48,701 bases of DNA from contig NZ_CAJHAR010000029.1 of the NCBI RefSeq assembly GCF_904846415.1, positions 1 through 48,701 of the forward strand, in the 5' to 3' direction. Both the position numbers and the translations under genes were made by a program. The notes beneath the pieces are model-generated. The model did no database searches. It was not told where the DNA came from and worked only from the letters and a program-made list of their open reading frames with translations. The stretch comes from Psychrobacter piscatorii. Lineage in GTDB: Bacteria > Pseudomonadota > Gammaproteobacteria > Pseudomonadales > Moraxellaceae. Numbering within the stretch: position 1 is the first letter of the stretch; each line of letters starts with the position of its first letter. Positions 36,692-45,929 of the stretch are shown in pieces.

Positions 36692-37981
36692 TTAGAACAT
36701 CATTTGGATAAAGAAAATCGCTATTAGGCCAACGACGATATCTAGAGGCACTGCCTTGAACAGCAGAGTATGCAACAGCTTGTTCTTGTCTATATGCACT
36801 TGAGCGGCCCCTAATATCAGACTGCCTCCTGACGAAAAAGGGGAAATAGATGAGCTTTGGGCACCGATGACAATACAGATAAACAAGAAAAAAGGGCTCA
36901 AGCCAGAAGCCACAGCCAAGGCAGGTACCATCGGAAATAAAGTTGGTGCAACGACGCCAAGCGTGCTGGCAAATATCGACATAATTGCACTAATAATGAA
37001 TACCAAAAATGGTATCATCCAAATAGGAACGTTGGTACTGAGCCACTCTGTCAGCTCATAAATAACGCCTACTTCCACACCGAGGCTAATCAACATACCT
37101 ACGCCGCAAATCATAATAAGCGTATTCCACGGTATCAAAGCAATTACTGTTTTTTCATCACCCAGCTTCAAAAATAAGCTCATCAAAGCGAAGAAAATGG
37201 CGATAAAACCAATATCAATCCGAGCGTTCAAAAACTCAATGGCGTCTACGTTCGGTATGAGTAGGTTTGAGATGGGTACGATAAGTACCGTCGCCATCAT
37301 GATAAAAATCAGCATGATCGACTTTTTCTGATTGCTGTCAAAAGGCTGTGGCACAATAGTCTGAATGGCTATTTTACTGGTCTTAGCATTAATAAAGCTA
37401 TAAGTGCCTAATAAAACCACAGGCATCAAAAAGGTCGCGGCAAATATACCCAAACCATATGTAAAGGTATTGTCATTGGCAACGCCAGCACCGCTCATAA
37501 GCTCTCTAAAAATAACGCCACTCTGTGAGGTGATAAAGTTGGCACCCGCAAGCGCTCCATAGTTCACAGACAAGGTCGCAATAATAATGTTTAAGTTGGT
37601 TCTTTTAGATAACAACAAAATCATCGGTGCCATCGTGGCAAGAACCGTGTAATAACCGGCTCCTAAAGCTGCTACAATTGTCGCAGCAAAGAAAATAGCC
37701 AGCGGCAAAAACGCTGGAAAATGTCGACACTTGTATATCAAATGCTCACACAGTTTTTCTAACGCGCCATTCGCCAAGGAGAAATTATAGAAGAGTGTCA
37801 CGGCAAAAATCACAAAAAAAATCTTCAGAGGCCATAGCTTAATAACCTCATAAGCGCTTAGCTGCATACCAAAACAGCCGATAAGGTACGAGAACACAAT
37901 CGCAAACAAGCCAATATTGATTTTAGTGGTGTAACCCAATGCAATAGAAATTACTATGGCCGCTATAAGATATAGGGTCAT
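36692..37981 (-). CDS. MatC/SLC13-like di-/tricarboxylate permease
   Basis: A 429-residue membrane protein from ATG 37981, preceded by AAGGAG at five bases; a longer frame to 38011 lacks a ribosome site. About twelve helices. The loop motif GALAGANFITSQSGVIFREL near residue 155 resembles the signature of the MatC N-terminal family and related ion-transporter superfamily carboxylate carriers. SPFSSGGSLILGAAQ near residue 390 is the matching loop in the second half. It probably imports a dicarboxylate such as malonate or malate by ion symport. It is divergent from the broken gntR gene, which was probably its regulator. Confidence 0.85.
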   Translation of the reverse strand: MTLYLIAAIVISIALGYTTKINIGLFAIVFSYLIGCFGMQLSAYEVIKLWPLKIFFVIFAVTLFYNFSLANGALEKLCEHLIYKCRHFPAFLPLAIFFAATIVAALGAGYYTVLATMAPMILLLSKRTNLNIIIATLSVNYGALAGANFITSQSGVIFRELMSGAGVANDNTFTYGLGIFAATFLMPVVLLGTYSFINAKTSKIAIQTIVPQPFDSNQKKSIMLIFIMMATVLIVPISNLLIPNVDAIEFLNARIDIGFIAIFFALMSLFLKLGDEKTVIALIPWNTLIMICGVGMLISLGVEVGVIYELTEWLSTNVPIWMIPFLVFIISAIMSIFASTLGVVAPTLFPMVPALAVASGLSPFFLFICIVIGAQSSSISPFSSGGSLILGAAQVHIDKNKLLHTLLFKAVPLDIVVGLIAIFFIQMMF

Positions 37982-38021
37982 ATTCGCTCCTTGGTATTGA
38001 CTGTATGACATCTAAATATCT

Positions 38022-38037
38022 ACATACATATATATGT
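38022..38037. promoter_or_regulatory. Candidate operator upstream of the MatC-like permease
   Basis: ACATACATATATATGT lies 41 bases before the permease start and within the divergent gap to gntR. It is one mismatch from the element in front of tctC (36251-36266, opposite strand). The rest of 37982-38326 is AT-rich with no gene. GntR/UTRA regulators commonly bind short palindromic sites beside their own gene, hence the proposal. Confidence 0.4.
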
Positions 38038-38831
38038 TTTAGATTAAAGAGCATTGTGATAATGTTGACAAACAGCTTTTTAAGCCAGCAAATCTTATCA
38101 GCTTTTTAAGTGTATATAACTCAATAGAATAATAGCAAAAAAGGAGCCGTTAATTAGGTGAGATTGACCAAAAAATCTAGATAGACTTTAATATCGATGA
38201 GATGTGTATAGAATTTGGTAAGGGCTTAAAATAGAGTGTCAGAGATATTTTATTTCTTATGAACATGATTGGGTTTAGAAAGATTGGGCGTGTTAATAAA
38301 GTCTTCCTATTGTGGTGAAAAAAATTATGGATAATTTTAAAAAATTTAACATGCCACGGTACGAGCAAGTGCGGTGGCATATTCAAACGTTACTGACAGA
38401 GAATAAGTGGGATGAAAAAACCCCCTTACCGACAGAACAGGAGTTTGCAGACAAGTATCAAGTATCGGTGGGCACCGTACGCAAAGCGGTCGAAAAGTTA
38501 GTGGATGACGGCGTTTTGATAAAGCAGCAAGGTCGCGGTACTTTTTTAAAAAGGCCCAACTTTGAGGGCTCGTTATTAAGGTTTTTCAAATACCGCGATA
38601 AAGACGCTTCTTATGTCATACCGACTGGCGTCATCAAAAAGGTCATGTTGATAGAGCCTGTTGAGGCAATTAATAAAGAATTAAACATTCACGAAAAGGA
38701 AAGTTTAATTTATATAGAACGTGTGCGTATTGTCGAAGACAGAGTGATTTTGAGTGAAAGAATTTGGTTACCCGAGAGCCGTTACCAAGATTTTATCGGT
38801 CTTGAACCTGAAGACTTTGAAAATCTTTTAT

Positions 38832-38840
38832 ATCCTTTTT
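38832..38840. repeat. Target site duplication of the IS4-family element, left copy
   Basis: ATCCTTTTT directly precedes the left inverted repeat and recurs at 40032-40040 directly after the right one. Nine bases is a usual duplication length for IS4-related elements. Confidence 0.93.
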
Positions 38841-40031
38841 CTCTGCACACGACAAAAAAACAAAAAAGTCTGTTAAAGCAAAGGCATAATAGTAATTTTC
38901 AAGACGAATCAGACCATGCCAAACTTTAACAGACTTAGTGAAACTTTAACTCAAAACCTGAGTATGAACAAGGCAAGAATCACATGTTTGAGCCTAATGA
39001 TAATAGCCCTGATTACTGCTCAAAGCAGTAATCTTAAAAAAAATAGCAAGACACCTTCCTAAGGGTGGCAAGACCGACAGTCACTATCGCAGACTACAGC
39101 GATTTTTTGCCGAAGCGAGGATAGACTACAATCAACTGGCTTTGATGATATATCGACTATTTGGGCTAGGCAAAGTCACCTTAACCATTGACCGCACCAA
39201 CTGGAAATGGGGTAAAAGTAACCTCAACATCTTTATGCTAGGGGTGGTATATAAAGGGATAGCCATCCCCTTATACTGGCACATGCTAGATAAGCGAGGT
39301 AATACAAACCATCTTGAACGCTGTGAACTTATTGAGCGGTTTATCAAACAATTTGGCAAAGATAACCTTGAGATGATAGTAGCAGACAGAGAGTTTGTTG
39401 GCGAAAAATGGTTTAACTGGCTCACCAATAATCACATACCCTTTGCCATACGGATTAAGAAGAACAGTAAAGTTGAGAATCATCATGGCAAGTTGGTACA
39501 GATTAAAGAGTTATTACGCCATGTTAGCCATCAAGAAACATATCGACATGGACGAATACTGACTGTCGATGGTTGTTTGGTTCGAGTATTTGCCAAGCGT
39601 GATAAAGACTATGGTTTAGTGATTGTGGCCACCAATCAACTAGAAACAGTGGATGCGATGACAAGCTATGCTAAGCGTTGGGAGATTGAGACTTTATTTG
39701 CTTGTCTAAAGGGCCGTGGCTTTAATCTTGAAGATACCCACTTAACCCATCTTGATCGGGTCAGTAAATTAGTCGCAGTGAACGCCTTAGCATTTTGTTG
39801 GGCTTATCATGTCGGTATTTATAAAGACAAAGATAAGCCGTTAAAGCGCAAGTTAAAGTCAAACGCTCGACCTCAAGCCAGTTTGTTTGCGCTTGGCCTG
39901 GATGTGTTGATTGAAGGTCTTCGTTTGGTGTTCTTTAACAATGATAAGACTGTATTTCGACAGTTAGTTAGCTTTTTAACCCCTAAACCTATGAAAATCG
40001 GGTGGGGATGATTTTTTTGTCGTGTGCAGAG
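38841..40031 (+). mobile_element. IS4-family insertion sequence (1191 bp)
   Basis: The ends are perfect 20-bp inverted repeats, CTCTGCACACGACAAAAAAA at 38841-38860 and its complement at 40012-40031. They are flanked by the 9-bp duplication ATCCTTTTT. The single transposase gene reads in the same direction as the interrupted gntR. The exact repeats and duplication point to a recent insertion. Confidence 0.95.
38916..40011 (+). pseudogene. IS4-family transposase, frameshifted at an A-run
   Basis: The intact form would be 364 residues. The frame from ATG 38916 (MPNFNRLSETLTQNLS) stops after 48 codons, just past a run of eight A at 39036-39043. Removing one A continues the frame without a stop into the transposase body. 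The body from 39142 has the DDE residues: DRTNW, VADREFVGE, and the YREK motif Y-A-K-R-W-E-I-E...LK near residue 264 of the intact protein, with IS4 spacing (Y-2-R-3-E-6-K). The shift is either a disabling insertion, polymerase slippage on the A-run that yields some full-length product, or a sequencing error. Confidence 0.88.
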
Positions 40032-40040
40032 ATCCTTTTT
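40032..40040. repeat. Target site duplication of the IS4-family element, right copy
   Basis: ATCCTTTTT, matching 38832-38840; after it the gntR reading frame resumes. Confidence 0.93.
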
Positions 40041-40298
40041 ATTACAAAAAGTGCGGTCAGTTTGTCTCGTCAGCTGTAGAAATGCTGTTTTTTATCTCTA
40101 ATCATATAGACCCTTATCTGGACAATACCGAGCAAGAAAACTTAGTGAAAGTATGCCGCGTTGCTAAAAATCTAGAAGGGGACCCTATCGAATATAGAGA
40201 GTCTTATGGATTGGCAGAAAAGTTCAGTTATGAGGTCAATATCATTTAACCATTGGCCATTGGCGAGTGTGGTGGTTAAATAATAGTCCATAAGTCAT

Positions 40299-40330
40299 AA
40301 AAAAGGAGCCGATGATTCGGCTCCTTTTTT
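40299..40330. terminator. Bidirectional terminator between gntR and the lipoprotein gene
   Basis: AAAAAAGGAGCCG pairs perfectly with CGGCTCCTTTTTT around a 6-nt loop. The A-run and T-run allow use from both sides: gntR on the plus strand and the lipoprotein gene (ends 40407) on the minus strand. Confidence 0.92.
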
Positions 40331-40406
40331 ATGTCAGTTTTATTTTTATTTGGAATCTAGAATCTATGAACGACCGATTAAAGAAATGGTTGATACATAG
40401 AACTGC

Positions 40407-41102
40407 TTACTTGCTGTTAAACGTAATCGTCTGTCCGCTATTACCAGCTGGCGGTGCGATAGTGACTTTGCTCGCAAGTATGTCGCCTTTGGCATTGATT
40501 TTGTAGCATTCTTTTGAGCTGCCCTCAGAGGTGCCACCAGCAAGCATATTGTCTGAGGTTTCGATACAGAACCATGCGGTCTGATTGCTATCTCGCGTCA
40601 GGGACCAGTTTTGGTTATAGGTTCCTATTTTTTTGCGCATGCTGCTATCGCTATAGACATTTTCAGTAATCAATTTGTTTGAGGCGCCCACCGTCGCCAT
40701 TTTTGGGATAGTGGTCGTTTGGTTTGAGACCGAATATTTGCCTGTGCTGTCCGTAAAACCGTGAAATACCAGAGGGTTCAAGGTGAAGTAATTGATAGCG
40801 ACTGACTGGTTAGTGATTTGATTGTTCACTTTGTTGATCGTGTTGATCTCAGTACCTTGTACCTTTTTATTATTGAAGACCATATTGCCTTTAGGCGTGA
40901 CTTGAATATCTGCTGAGGCCGTCTGATTGCCGATAGTGGCAACCAAATTTTCACTACGTTGTTTGGTATAGATATTGAGCATAGCGGTCTCAACAGGGTA
41001 CTCGGTCACTATGTTGTTTGGGTTGGTATTACCCATCGTTCCACCGCTCGCACAAGCGCTTAAGCCCAGTCCTGCGGCAATACATAATCCTAATGTTTTC
41101 AT
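40407..41102 (-). CDS. Predicted lipoprotein of unknown function
   Basis: A 231-residue protein whose signal ends GLSAC with Cys17, followed by Ser/Gly, so it is probably lipid-anchored. The mature part is rich in Asn, Thr and Ser and looks mostly beta-strand, with a late Cys pair (WFCIETSD and KECYKIN) that could form a disulfide. It lacks any motif I recognise; the pattern recalls Moraxellaceae surface lipoproteins, but that is only an impression. It stands alone, with a shared terminator on one side and a 217-base gap to the GntP-type gene on the other. Confidence 0.75.
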   Translation of the reverse strand: MKTLGLCIAAGLGLSACASGGTMGNTNPNNIVTEYPVETAMLNIYTKQRSENLVATIGNQTASADIQVTPKGNMVFNNKKVQGTEINTINKVNNQITNQSVAINYFTLNPLVFHGFTDSTGKYSVSNQTTTIPKMATVGASNKLITENVYSDSSMRKKIGTYNQNWSLTRDSNQTAWFCIETSDNMLAGGTSEGSSKECYKINAKGDILASKVTIAPPAGNSGQTITFNSK

Positions 41103-41319
41103 GATTTAATCCCTCAGTCTATTTAGATGAATGCTATTAGTAGCTACTGTAAGTAGCAGTTATTATAAGGAATATCTACTATAATCGAATTTTTTAGCAA
41201 TGACATCTGCTAACCCTCCTAGACCTTGTATCATTACATCACTATAACAACCAGTAATTTTCTAGTGCGTTAAGAGTAGGCAATAACGTTTCTAAAAAAT
41301 TCTGATAAAGCAAACCAAC

Positions 41320-42708
41320 TTAAAAAGAACCGAATAGCGTACCGAGTATGATGACTAGAATGAGAGCAATCAAAGGAATGATGACAGCGACAGCAAATAT
41401 GTCCTTATACGACTCTCTATGGGTCAAACCACAAATAGTGAGCATGGTGATGATGGCACCATTATGTGGTAGCGAATCTAAACCACCTGACGCGAGAGAG
41501 GCTATACGGTGCATCAGTTCTGGGTCAATATTATATTGCTCTGCCAATTGCATATAGTTTGCGCCCATGATTTCTAATGCTATGCCTAAGCCACCAGAGG
41601 CTGATCCTGTAATACCTGCGAGAACGTTAATCATAATGGCTTCTGATATGAGCGGGTTACCAGGGGAGATGGCCATCAGAGATTGCTTGATAATTTCGAA
41701 ACCTGCAAGGGTCGCAATCACAGAGCCGTAACCCACTTCTGAGGCGGTATTGAAAATAGGTAGCAAGGATCCCATCGCACCTTTGTTCAAACTGTCTGCC
41801 ACACTGTCTATTTTTTTAAAGTTTGTAGCAACCACAAAAACACAAGCCAAAAATAATGACAAAATAATCGCCCAAATACCAATCACTGAGCTGAGTGCGA
41901 CGCCACCAAATTTTTCATCAGCCAAGTAGCTGTTGTTCCATAACGGTATGATCATTTTTGAAAACGCATAGTTGCCCACAATCACAATAATAATGGGGAA
42001 CAGCGCAAGCCAAAAATTAGGTATATCCATACCTGAATGCGGCGCTTTTTCATTCAAGGTATGGTTGCCGTAGCCTTCATTATTAGCGCCTGCAAGTCGT
42101 AATTGGCGATTCATCCATAACATGCCGCCGCCCAACATAACGATCGAGGCAATAATCCCTAGCCCAGGCGCTGCGAAAGCGTCCGTCTCAAAATAAGGCA
42201 TGGGAATGACATTATGAATGGAAGGAGAGCCGGGCAATGCGGTCATCGTCAAGGTCAGAGCACCAATACAAATCGCGCCAGGTATCAGTCTTTTTGGGAT
42301 ATTTGTCTGCTTAAACAAAGCAGCTGCGATAGGATAGATGGCAAACGTCACCACAAAGGCGGACACGCCGCCATAAGTTAAGATTGAACAAGCCAGTACC
42401 ACAGCCAGCAAAGCATGTTTCTCGCCCAGCTTATCGACTATATTGTGTGCGATGCTATAGGCGTAACCAGAGTCTTCCATCAATTTGCCAAAAATAGCCC
42501 CCAAGATAAATAGGGGGAAGTATTTGACAGCAAACCCGCCAAGACCTTGCATAAATACTTCAGTATAGATGCCCATTGTTTGGTTGCTTTGTCCGCTTAA
42601 CACAACGGCTAAAATAGCGAGTAAGGGCGCCAAAACTAAGACGCTCACGCCTCTATAGGCAAAATACATCAACAGTGACAAAGACAACAAAATGGCAAAA
42701 ATACTCAT
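41320..42708 (-). CDS. GntP-family permease
   Basis: A 462-residue membrane protein with about twelve to thirteen helices. FPLFILGAIFGKLMEDSGYAYSIA near residue 65 and GALTLTMTALPGSPSIHNVIP near 150 match the GntP/YxjC-like gluconate or hydroxy-acid permeases. The second-half loop LAGITGSASGGLGIALE and SGGLDSLPHNGAIITML match too. It imports a sugar acid or hydroxy/keto acid by proton symport; the substrate is not readable. The LysR gene is divergent across a 533-base gap and is a candidate regulator. Confidence 0.87.
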   Translation of the reverse strand: MSIFAILLSLSLLMYFAYRGVSVLVLAPLLAILAVVLSGQSNQTMGIYTEVFMQGLGGFAVKYFPLFILGAIFGKLMEDSGYAYSIAHNIVDKLGEKHALLAVVLACSILTYGGVSAFVVTFAIYPIAAALFKQTNIPKRLIPGAICIGALTLTMTALPGSPSIHNVIPMPYFETDAFAAPGLGIIASIVMLGGGMLWMNRQLRLAGANNEGYGNHTLNEKAPHSGMDIPNFWLALFPIIIVIVGNYAFSKMIIPLWNNSYLADEKFGGVALSSVIGIWAIILSLFLACVFVVATNFKKIDSVADSLNKGAMGSLLPIFNTASEVGYGSVIATLAGFEIIKQSLMAISPGNPLISEAIMINVLAGITGSASGGLGIALEIMGANYMQLAEQYNIDPELMHRIASLASGGLDSLPHNGAIITMLTICGLTHRESYKDIFAVAVIIPLIALILVIILGTLFGSF

Positions 42709-42992
42709 GATTTTGATTTCCTTCCATGGAAAAAATAGGCGGTGAACTATACTTTGTGAAGCGGATCGTTTCTTATAAATAGGATTTAGGTGGTTTACCG
42801 TCCAATAAAATCCTATGGACTGTTTTTATTATTTTTTATTTAAGTGGTAGGATAATGCCCTTAAGTATCAGTGCTTTCTGCCGGATCAGTACTTGAGAAA
42901 TATCGAGTAATGAAAAAAAATACGGTGAACGGTTGTTCATAAGGTCTATCCTTAGCATGAACGAAATGCAACTAATACAATGATCAAAAAAC

Positions 42993-43022
42993 ACTGTGAG
43001 AGTCAGTACTGTGAGAGTCAGT
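42993..43022. repeat. Perfect 15-bp tandem duplication in the GntP/LysR gap
   Basis: ACTGTGAGAGTCAGT occurs twice head to tail. It lies about 220 bases before the LysR start. The same gap (42709-43241) also has a 9-bp inverted repeat, ATAGGATTT (42779-42787) and AAATCCTAT (42808-42816). No gene is seen in the gap. Confidence 0.8.
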
Positions 43023-43241
43023 GAGGCAGACATTACTGTCTATTCGTTGCAATTTTTTAATAATGATACATTATGTATCGTCTTAAAATCTAACAGAGGA
43101 ATAAACAAAGGTCAATCAGTAGACCTTGAGAGTCACGGTACTGATGCAATGGTTTATTTTTAATGAAGAGATACTAGCCGCTTTGAGATAAATTAGACCG
43201 TATTCAAATGTCAGGCATAACTTATAAGTGTGGTGATATCA

Positions 43242-44105
43242 ATGATAAGAGAGCTTAAAACCTTTGTCGCCGTTTGCGAGTTAGACAGTTTTGCCGCAGC
43301 AGCTCGGCACATTAACCTGACCCAGTCTGCGGTCAGCGCACAAATCAAAACGCTTGAAGACAACCTAGGGTTGTCGTTATTCACCCGCTCTGCTCGTGCT
43401 ATTACGCTTAATCCGCAAGGCACGCGTGTATTACCGATTGCCAAAGAGATTTTGGCGCTTTACTCGACGATGCAGCTGTCTTCAGATACTGATATTGCCA
43501 GCTATTATGGGCAGCTTAGGATTGGTTCGATCAACTCCGTGCAAGTGGGTATCTTACCAGAGGCACTAAAGGCGATTACGTTGCTCGCCCCATTAATGCA
43601 GACAGAAATTGTGCCTGGGCGTGCTGTAGAGTTATTTGAGAAACTAGAAGTCGGGGAGATAGATGCGGCGATTACGATACAGCCAGCATTTGCATTACCA
43701 AAAGATATCGTTACCCAATCCATTATGACCGAACCTTATGTGCTCATCAGTCCCAAAAAATGGCCATTTCATAGCCTCAGGCAGACGCTTGAGCAGCATC
43801 CTTTTATCCATTACACCTTACAGTCTTCAGCGGGCGCAAAGTTAAATAAGTTCTTTAAACAACAAGACATCAAGGTCAATACGATCATGGAGATCAATGA
43901 CCTTGATGCTATCGTTCGGATGGTGGAGTCGGGTTTGGGCGTGGCGTTGATTCCTTATGCAGGACTATGGATTAGAAGTACGCCGCCCGTACAAATTCAC
44001 CATTTAGGGGATAACAGTTTGGTGCGCGAGGTTGTACTGGCATATCGTTATACGGATCGTCAGCAGCCACAGATCAATGCCTTAAAGCAAGCATTGGGGC
44101 TGTAA
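43242..44105 (+). CDS. LysR-family transcription regulator
   Basis: A 287-residue regulator from ATG 43242; an in-frame GTG at 43230 is also possible and neither has a good ribosome site. The helix-turn-helix is FAAAARHINLTQSAVSAQIKTLED (residues about 18-41) followed by LGLSLFTRSARAITLN, textbook LysR. The C-terminal part (about 90-285) has the two-lobed effector fold with MVESGLGVALIPYAG. It is divergent from the GntP-type permease and upstream of aspA on the same strand. The permease is the more usual target for a divergent LysR gene. Confidence 0.93.
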   Translation: MIRELKTFVAVCELDSFAAAARHINLTQSAVSAQIKTLEDNLGLSLFTRSARAITLNPQGTRVLPIAKEILALYSTMQLSSDTDIASYYGQLRIGSINSVQVGILPEALKAITLLAPLMQTEIVPGRAVELFEKLEVGEIDAAITIQPAFALPKDIVTQSIMTEPYVLISPKKWPFHSLRQTLEQHPFIHYTLQSSAGAKLNKFFKQQDIKVNTIMEINDLDAIVRMVESGLGVALIPYAGLWIRSTPPVQIHHLGDNSLVREVVLAYRYTDRQQPQINALKQALGL

Positions 44106-44120
44106 GTGAGTCAATTTTAT

Positions 44121-44154
44121 AAACCCTAGCTTGTCTCACTGAAGCTAGGTGTTT
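44121..44154 (+). terminator. Hairpin after the LysR gene
   Basis: AAACCCTAGCTT and AAGCTAGGTGTTT pair with one bulge around a 9-nt loop, 15 bases beyond the LysR stop. It has only a short T-run. The remaining gap to 44490 has no gene and should carry the aspA promoter. Confidence 0.6.
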
Positions 44155-44490
44155 ACTTATGGCACTTATAGTTAGCGATTAATCCATTGTCTCAATTAGT
44201 CAAACTTCTTATAAAAAAATTCTCATAAAACCCTTCCTGCCACATAAATTTTTTCCAAAAAACCTACCTTCAAAGTGCTCATTGTTTTTTATAGAACAAC
44301 CTTATCTATCATATTTTTTATCAAGCAGCAAAATTTTTGGGGCTGAGAACGAAATATTTACGTTTTTCTTGTGCTAAATTCTCGGTTACGATGGCGCTAA
44401 TCTTTAGTAGCACTAAGACAATGCACCTAAATAATTAAGTATTGTCTGTCTACTGCTTCAACCTTCCATACTTTAAGAAGCCATAAAAAT

Positions 44491-45915
44491 ATGACACATA
44501 CAGATAACCTTATCGATAATAAAGCCCATACTCGCATTGAAAAAGACTTACTCGGTGAGCAAGCCGTTCCTGCCACTGCCTTGTATGGTATTCAAACGCA
44601 ACGCGCCGCGCAAAATTTTGATATTACCGGTATGCCAATCAGCCATTTTCCTGATTTAATCAAAGCACTGGCAATGGTAAAAGCCGCCGCTGCAAAAGCC
44701 AATTATCAGCATGGTCTACTCAGTGAAGAGAAGCTCAGCGCCATTACTGAGGCATGTACCGATCTGATACAAGGCGAGCATCATGAGCAGTTTATTGTTG
44801 ACCTCATTCAAGGCGGGGCGGGCACGTCAACCAACATGAATGCCAATGAAGTGATTGCCAATATTGGCTTAAAAAAGATGGGGTTTGAGTACGGTCAATA
44901 TAGCCATCTACATCCTAATAATGATGTCAATCGCTCTCAGTCGACCAATGATGTCTATCCGAGCGCGGCACGTTTGGCGATGGTGTTTGCGGCAAAACCA
45001 CTGCAAGAGGCTATCACCAATCTACAAAATAGCTTAGCTATCAAAGGAAAAGAATTTAGCGGCATTCTAAAAATGGGTCGTACTCAATTACAAGACGCGG
45101 TACCGATGACGCTGGGGCAAGAGTTTAACGCCTTCGCCAGTGATCTAGGCAGTGAAACAGCACGAATCGAACAAGCCTGTCTACAGTTATGCGAATTGAA
45201 CTTGGGCGGTACGGCGATTGGCACGGGTATCAATGCGCCCAAAGGTTACGCCAGCTTAGCGATTAGTGAGCTTGCCGATATCAGTGGCCTACCGGTGACA
45301 CTTGCTGAAGATTTGATCGCCGCTAGCGCCGACATGGGTGCTTTTATTACTTTCTCGAGTGTGCTCAAACGCCTAGCTATTAAGCTGTCTAAATTGAGCA
45401 ACGATTTACGTCTACTATCGAGTGGGCCACGCACAGGTCTGGGTGAGATCAATTTACCAGCCAGACAACCTGGCTCGTCGATTATGCCCGGTAAAGTCAA
45501 CCCTGTGATTCCTGAGGCAATGACCCAAGCTGCCTTTCAGGTGATGGGTACGGATATGACGGTTACCATGGCGGCAGAAGCAGGGCAGTTGCAGCTCAAC
45601 GCGATGGAGCCGCTGATTGTTTATAACTTACTGAACAATGCCCGTCTGTTAGAAAAGTCGATTCGTATGCTCGATGAGCGCTGCATTCAAGGTATTACTG
45701 CCAATGAAGCCCGCTGCGCGCAGCATGTCGAAAATAGCATTGGTATTGTGACGGCACTAGTACCACATATTGGCTACGAAAACGCCAGTCGTATTGCAGG
45801 AAATGCGTTGCTGAGTGGGTCAGGCGTGGCGGATTTGGTCAAGCAAGAGAAACTGCTCAGTGATGAGGAACTCGCGGCAATTTTATCACCTGATACGATG
45901 GTCAGTAGTATATAG
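44491..45915 (+). CDS. aspA: Aspartate ammonia-lyase
   Basis: A 474-residue enzyme of the fumarase/aspartase superfamily, near the 478 of E. coli AspA. The order is RIEKDLLGEQAVPATALYGIQT, LIQGGAGTSTNMNANEVIAN, NRSQSTNDVYPS, MGRTQLQDAVPMTLGQE, and the mobile signature loop GSSIMPGKVNPVIPEAM (about 327-343) carrying the catalytic Ser. VIPE after KVNP favours aspartase over fumarase (usually TQCE). It converts L-aspartate to fumarate and ammonia in the cytoplasm, feeding the TCA cycle. No obvious ribosome site is visible before ATG 44491 beyond AAGAAG. An IS3-family element begins two bases after its stop codon, so its native terminator has been displaced. Confidence 0.92.
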   Translation: MTHTDNLIDNKAHTRIEKDLLGEQAVPATALYGIQTQRAAQNFDITGMPISHFPDLIKALAMVKAAAAKANYQHGLLSEEKLSAITEACTDLIQGEHHEQFIVDLIQGGAGTSTNMNANEVIANIGLKKMGFEYGQYSHLHPNNDVNRSQSTNDVYPSAARLAMVFAAKPLQEAITNLQNSLAIKGKEFSGILKMGRTQLQDAVPMTLGQEFNAFASDLGSETARIEQACLQLCELNLGGTAIGTGINAPKGYASLAISELADISGLPVTLAEDLIAASADMGAFITFSSVLKRLAIKLSKLSNDLRLLSSGPRTGLGEINLPARQPGSSIMPGKVNPVIPEAMTQAAFQVMGTDMTVTMAAEAGQLQLNAMEPLIVYNLLNNARLLEKSIRMLDERCIQGITANEARCAQHVENSIGIVTALVPHIGYENASRIAGNALLSGSGVADLVKQEKLLSDEELAAILSPDTMVSSI

Positions 45916-45917
45916 TC
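45915..45917. repeat. Target duplication of the IS3-family element, left copy
   Basis: GTC before TGTAGTGG; the same GTC follows CCACTACA at 48426-48428. The G is also the last base of the aspA stop codon. Three bases is usual for IS3 elements, but such a short match carries little weight alone. Confidence 0.6.
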
Positions 45918-45929
45918 TGTAGTGGTCAA

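Larger units (their letters stand above)
38327..40249 (+). pseudogene. GntR/UTRA-family regulator interrupted by an IS4-family element
   Basis: The 5' part (38327-38840) encodes a winged helix with PLPTEQEFADKYQVSVGTVRKAV and GVLIKQQGRGTFL, then the start of a UTRA ligand domain (ESLIYIERVRIVEDRVILSERIWLPE). The 3' part (40041-40249) encodes YYKKCGQFVSSAVEMLFFI to the end, with RVAKNLEGDPIEYRESYG as the last UTRA strands. Joining the parts after removal of the element and one copy of the 9-bp duplication restores a single frame of 240 codons (LLYPF-YYKKCGQ). In the present state the 5' frame runs into IS sequence and ends at 38929. ATG 38327 is chosen over GTG 38312; neither has a strong ribosome site. 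UTRA domains bind small ligands; the likely targets are the carboxylate transporters alongside. Confidence 0.93.

Noticed and set aside
38312..38929. Intact 205-residue GntR regulator
   Set aside because: The last 28 or so residues are encoded by the IS end; the UTRA domain is cut and resumes after the element.
38916..39141. Programmed -1 ribosomal frameshift for the IS4-type transposase
   Set aside because: The required shift is +1 (one base skipped), not -1, and the IS4 group is not known for this; mutation or transcriptional slippage fits better.
40022..40249. Independent small gene starting MCRDPFYYKKCGQ
   Set aside because: Its first codons are the end of the IS inverted repeat and target duplication; the rest is the detached C-terminus of gntR.
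44491..45915. Class II fumarase
   Set aside because: The loop after KVNP reads VIPE rather than TQCE, and the QGGAGTSTNMNANEVIAN block is typical of aspartase.
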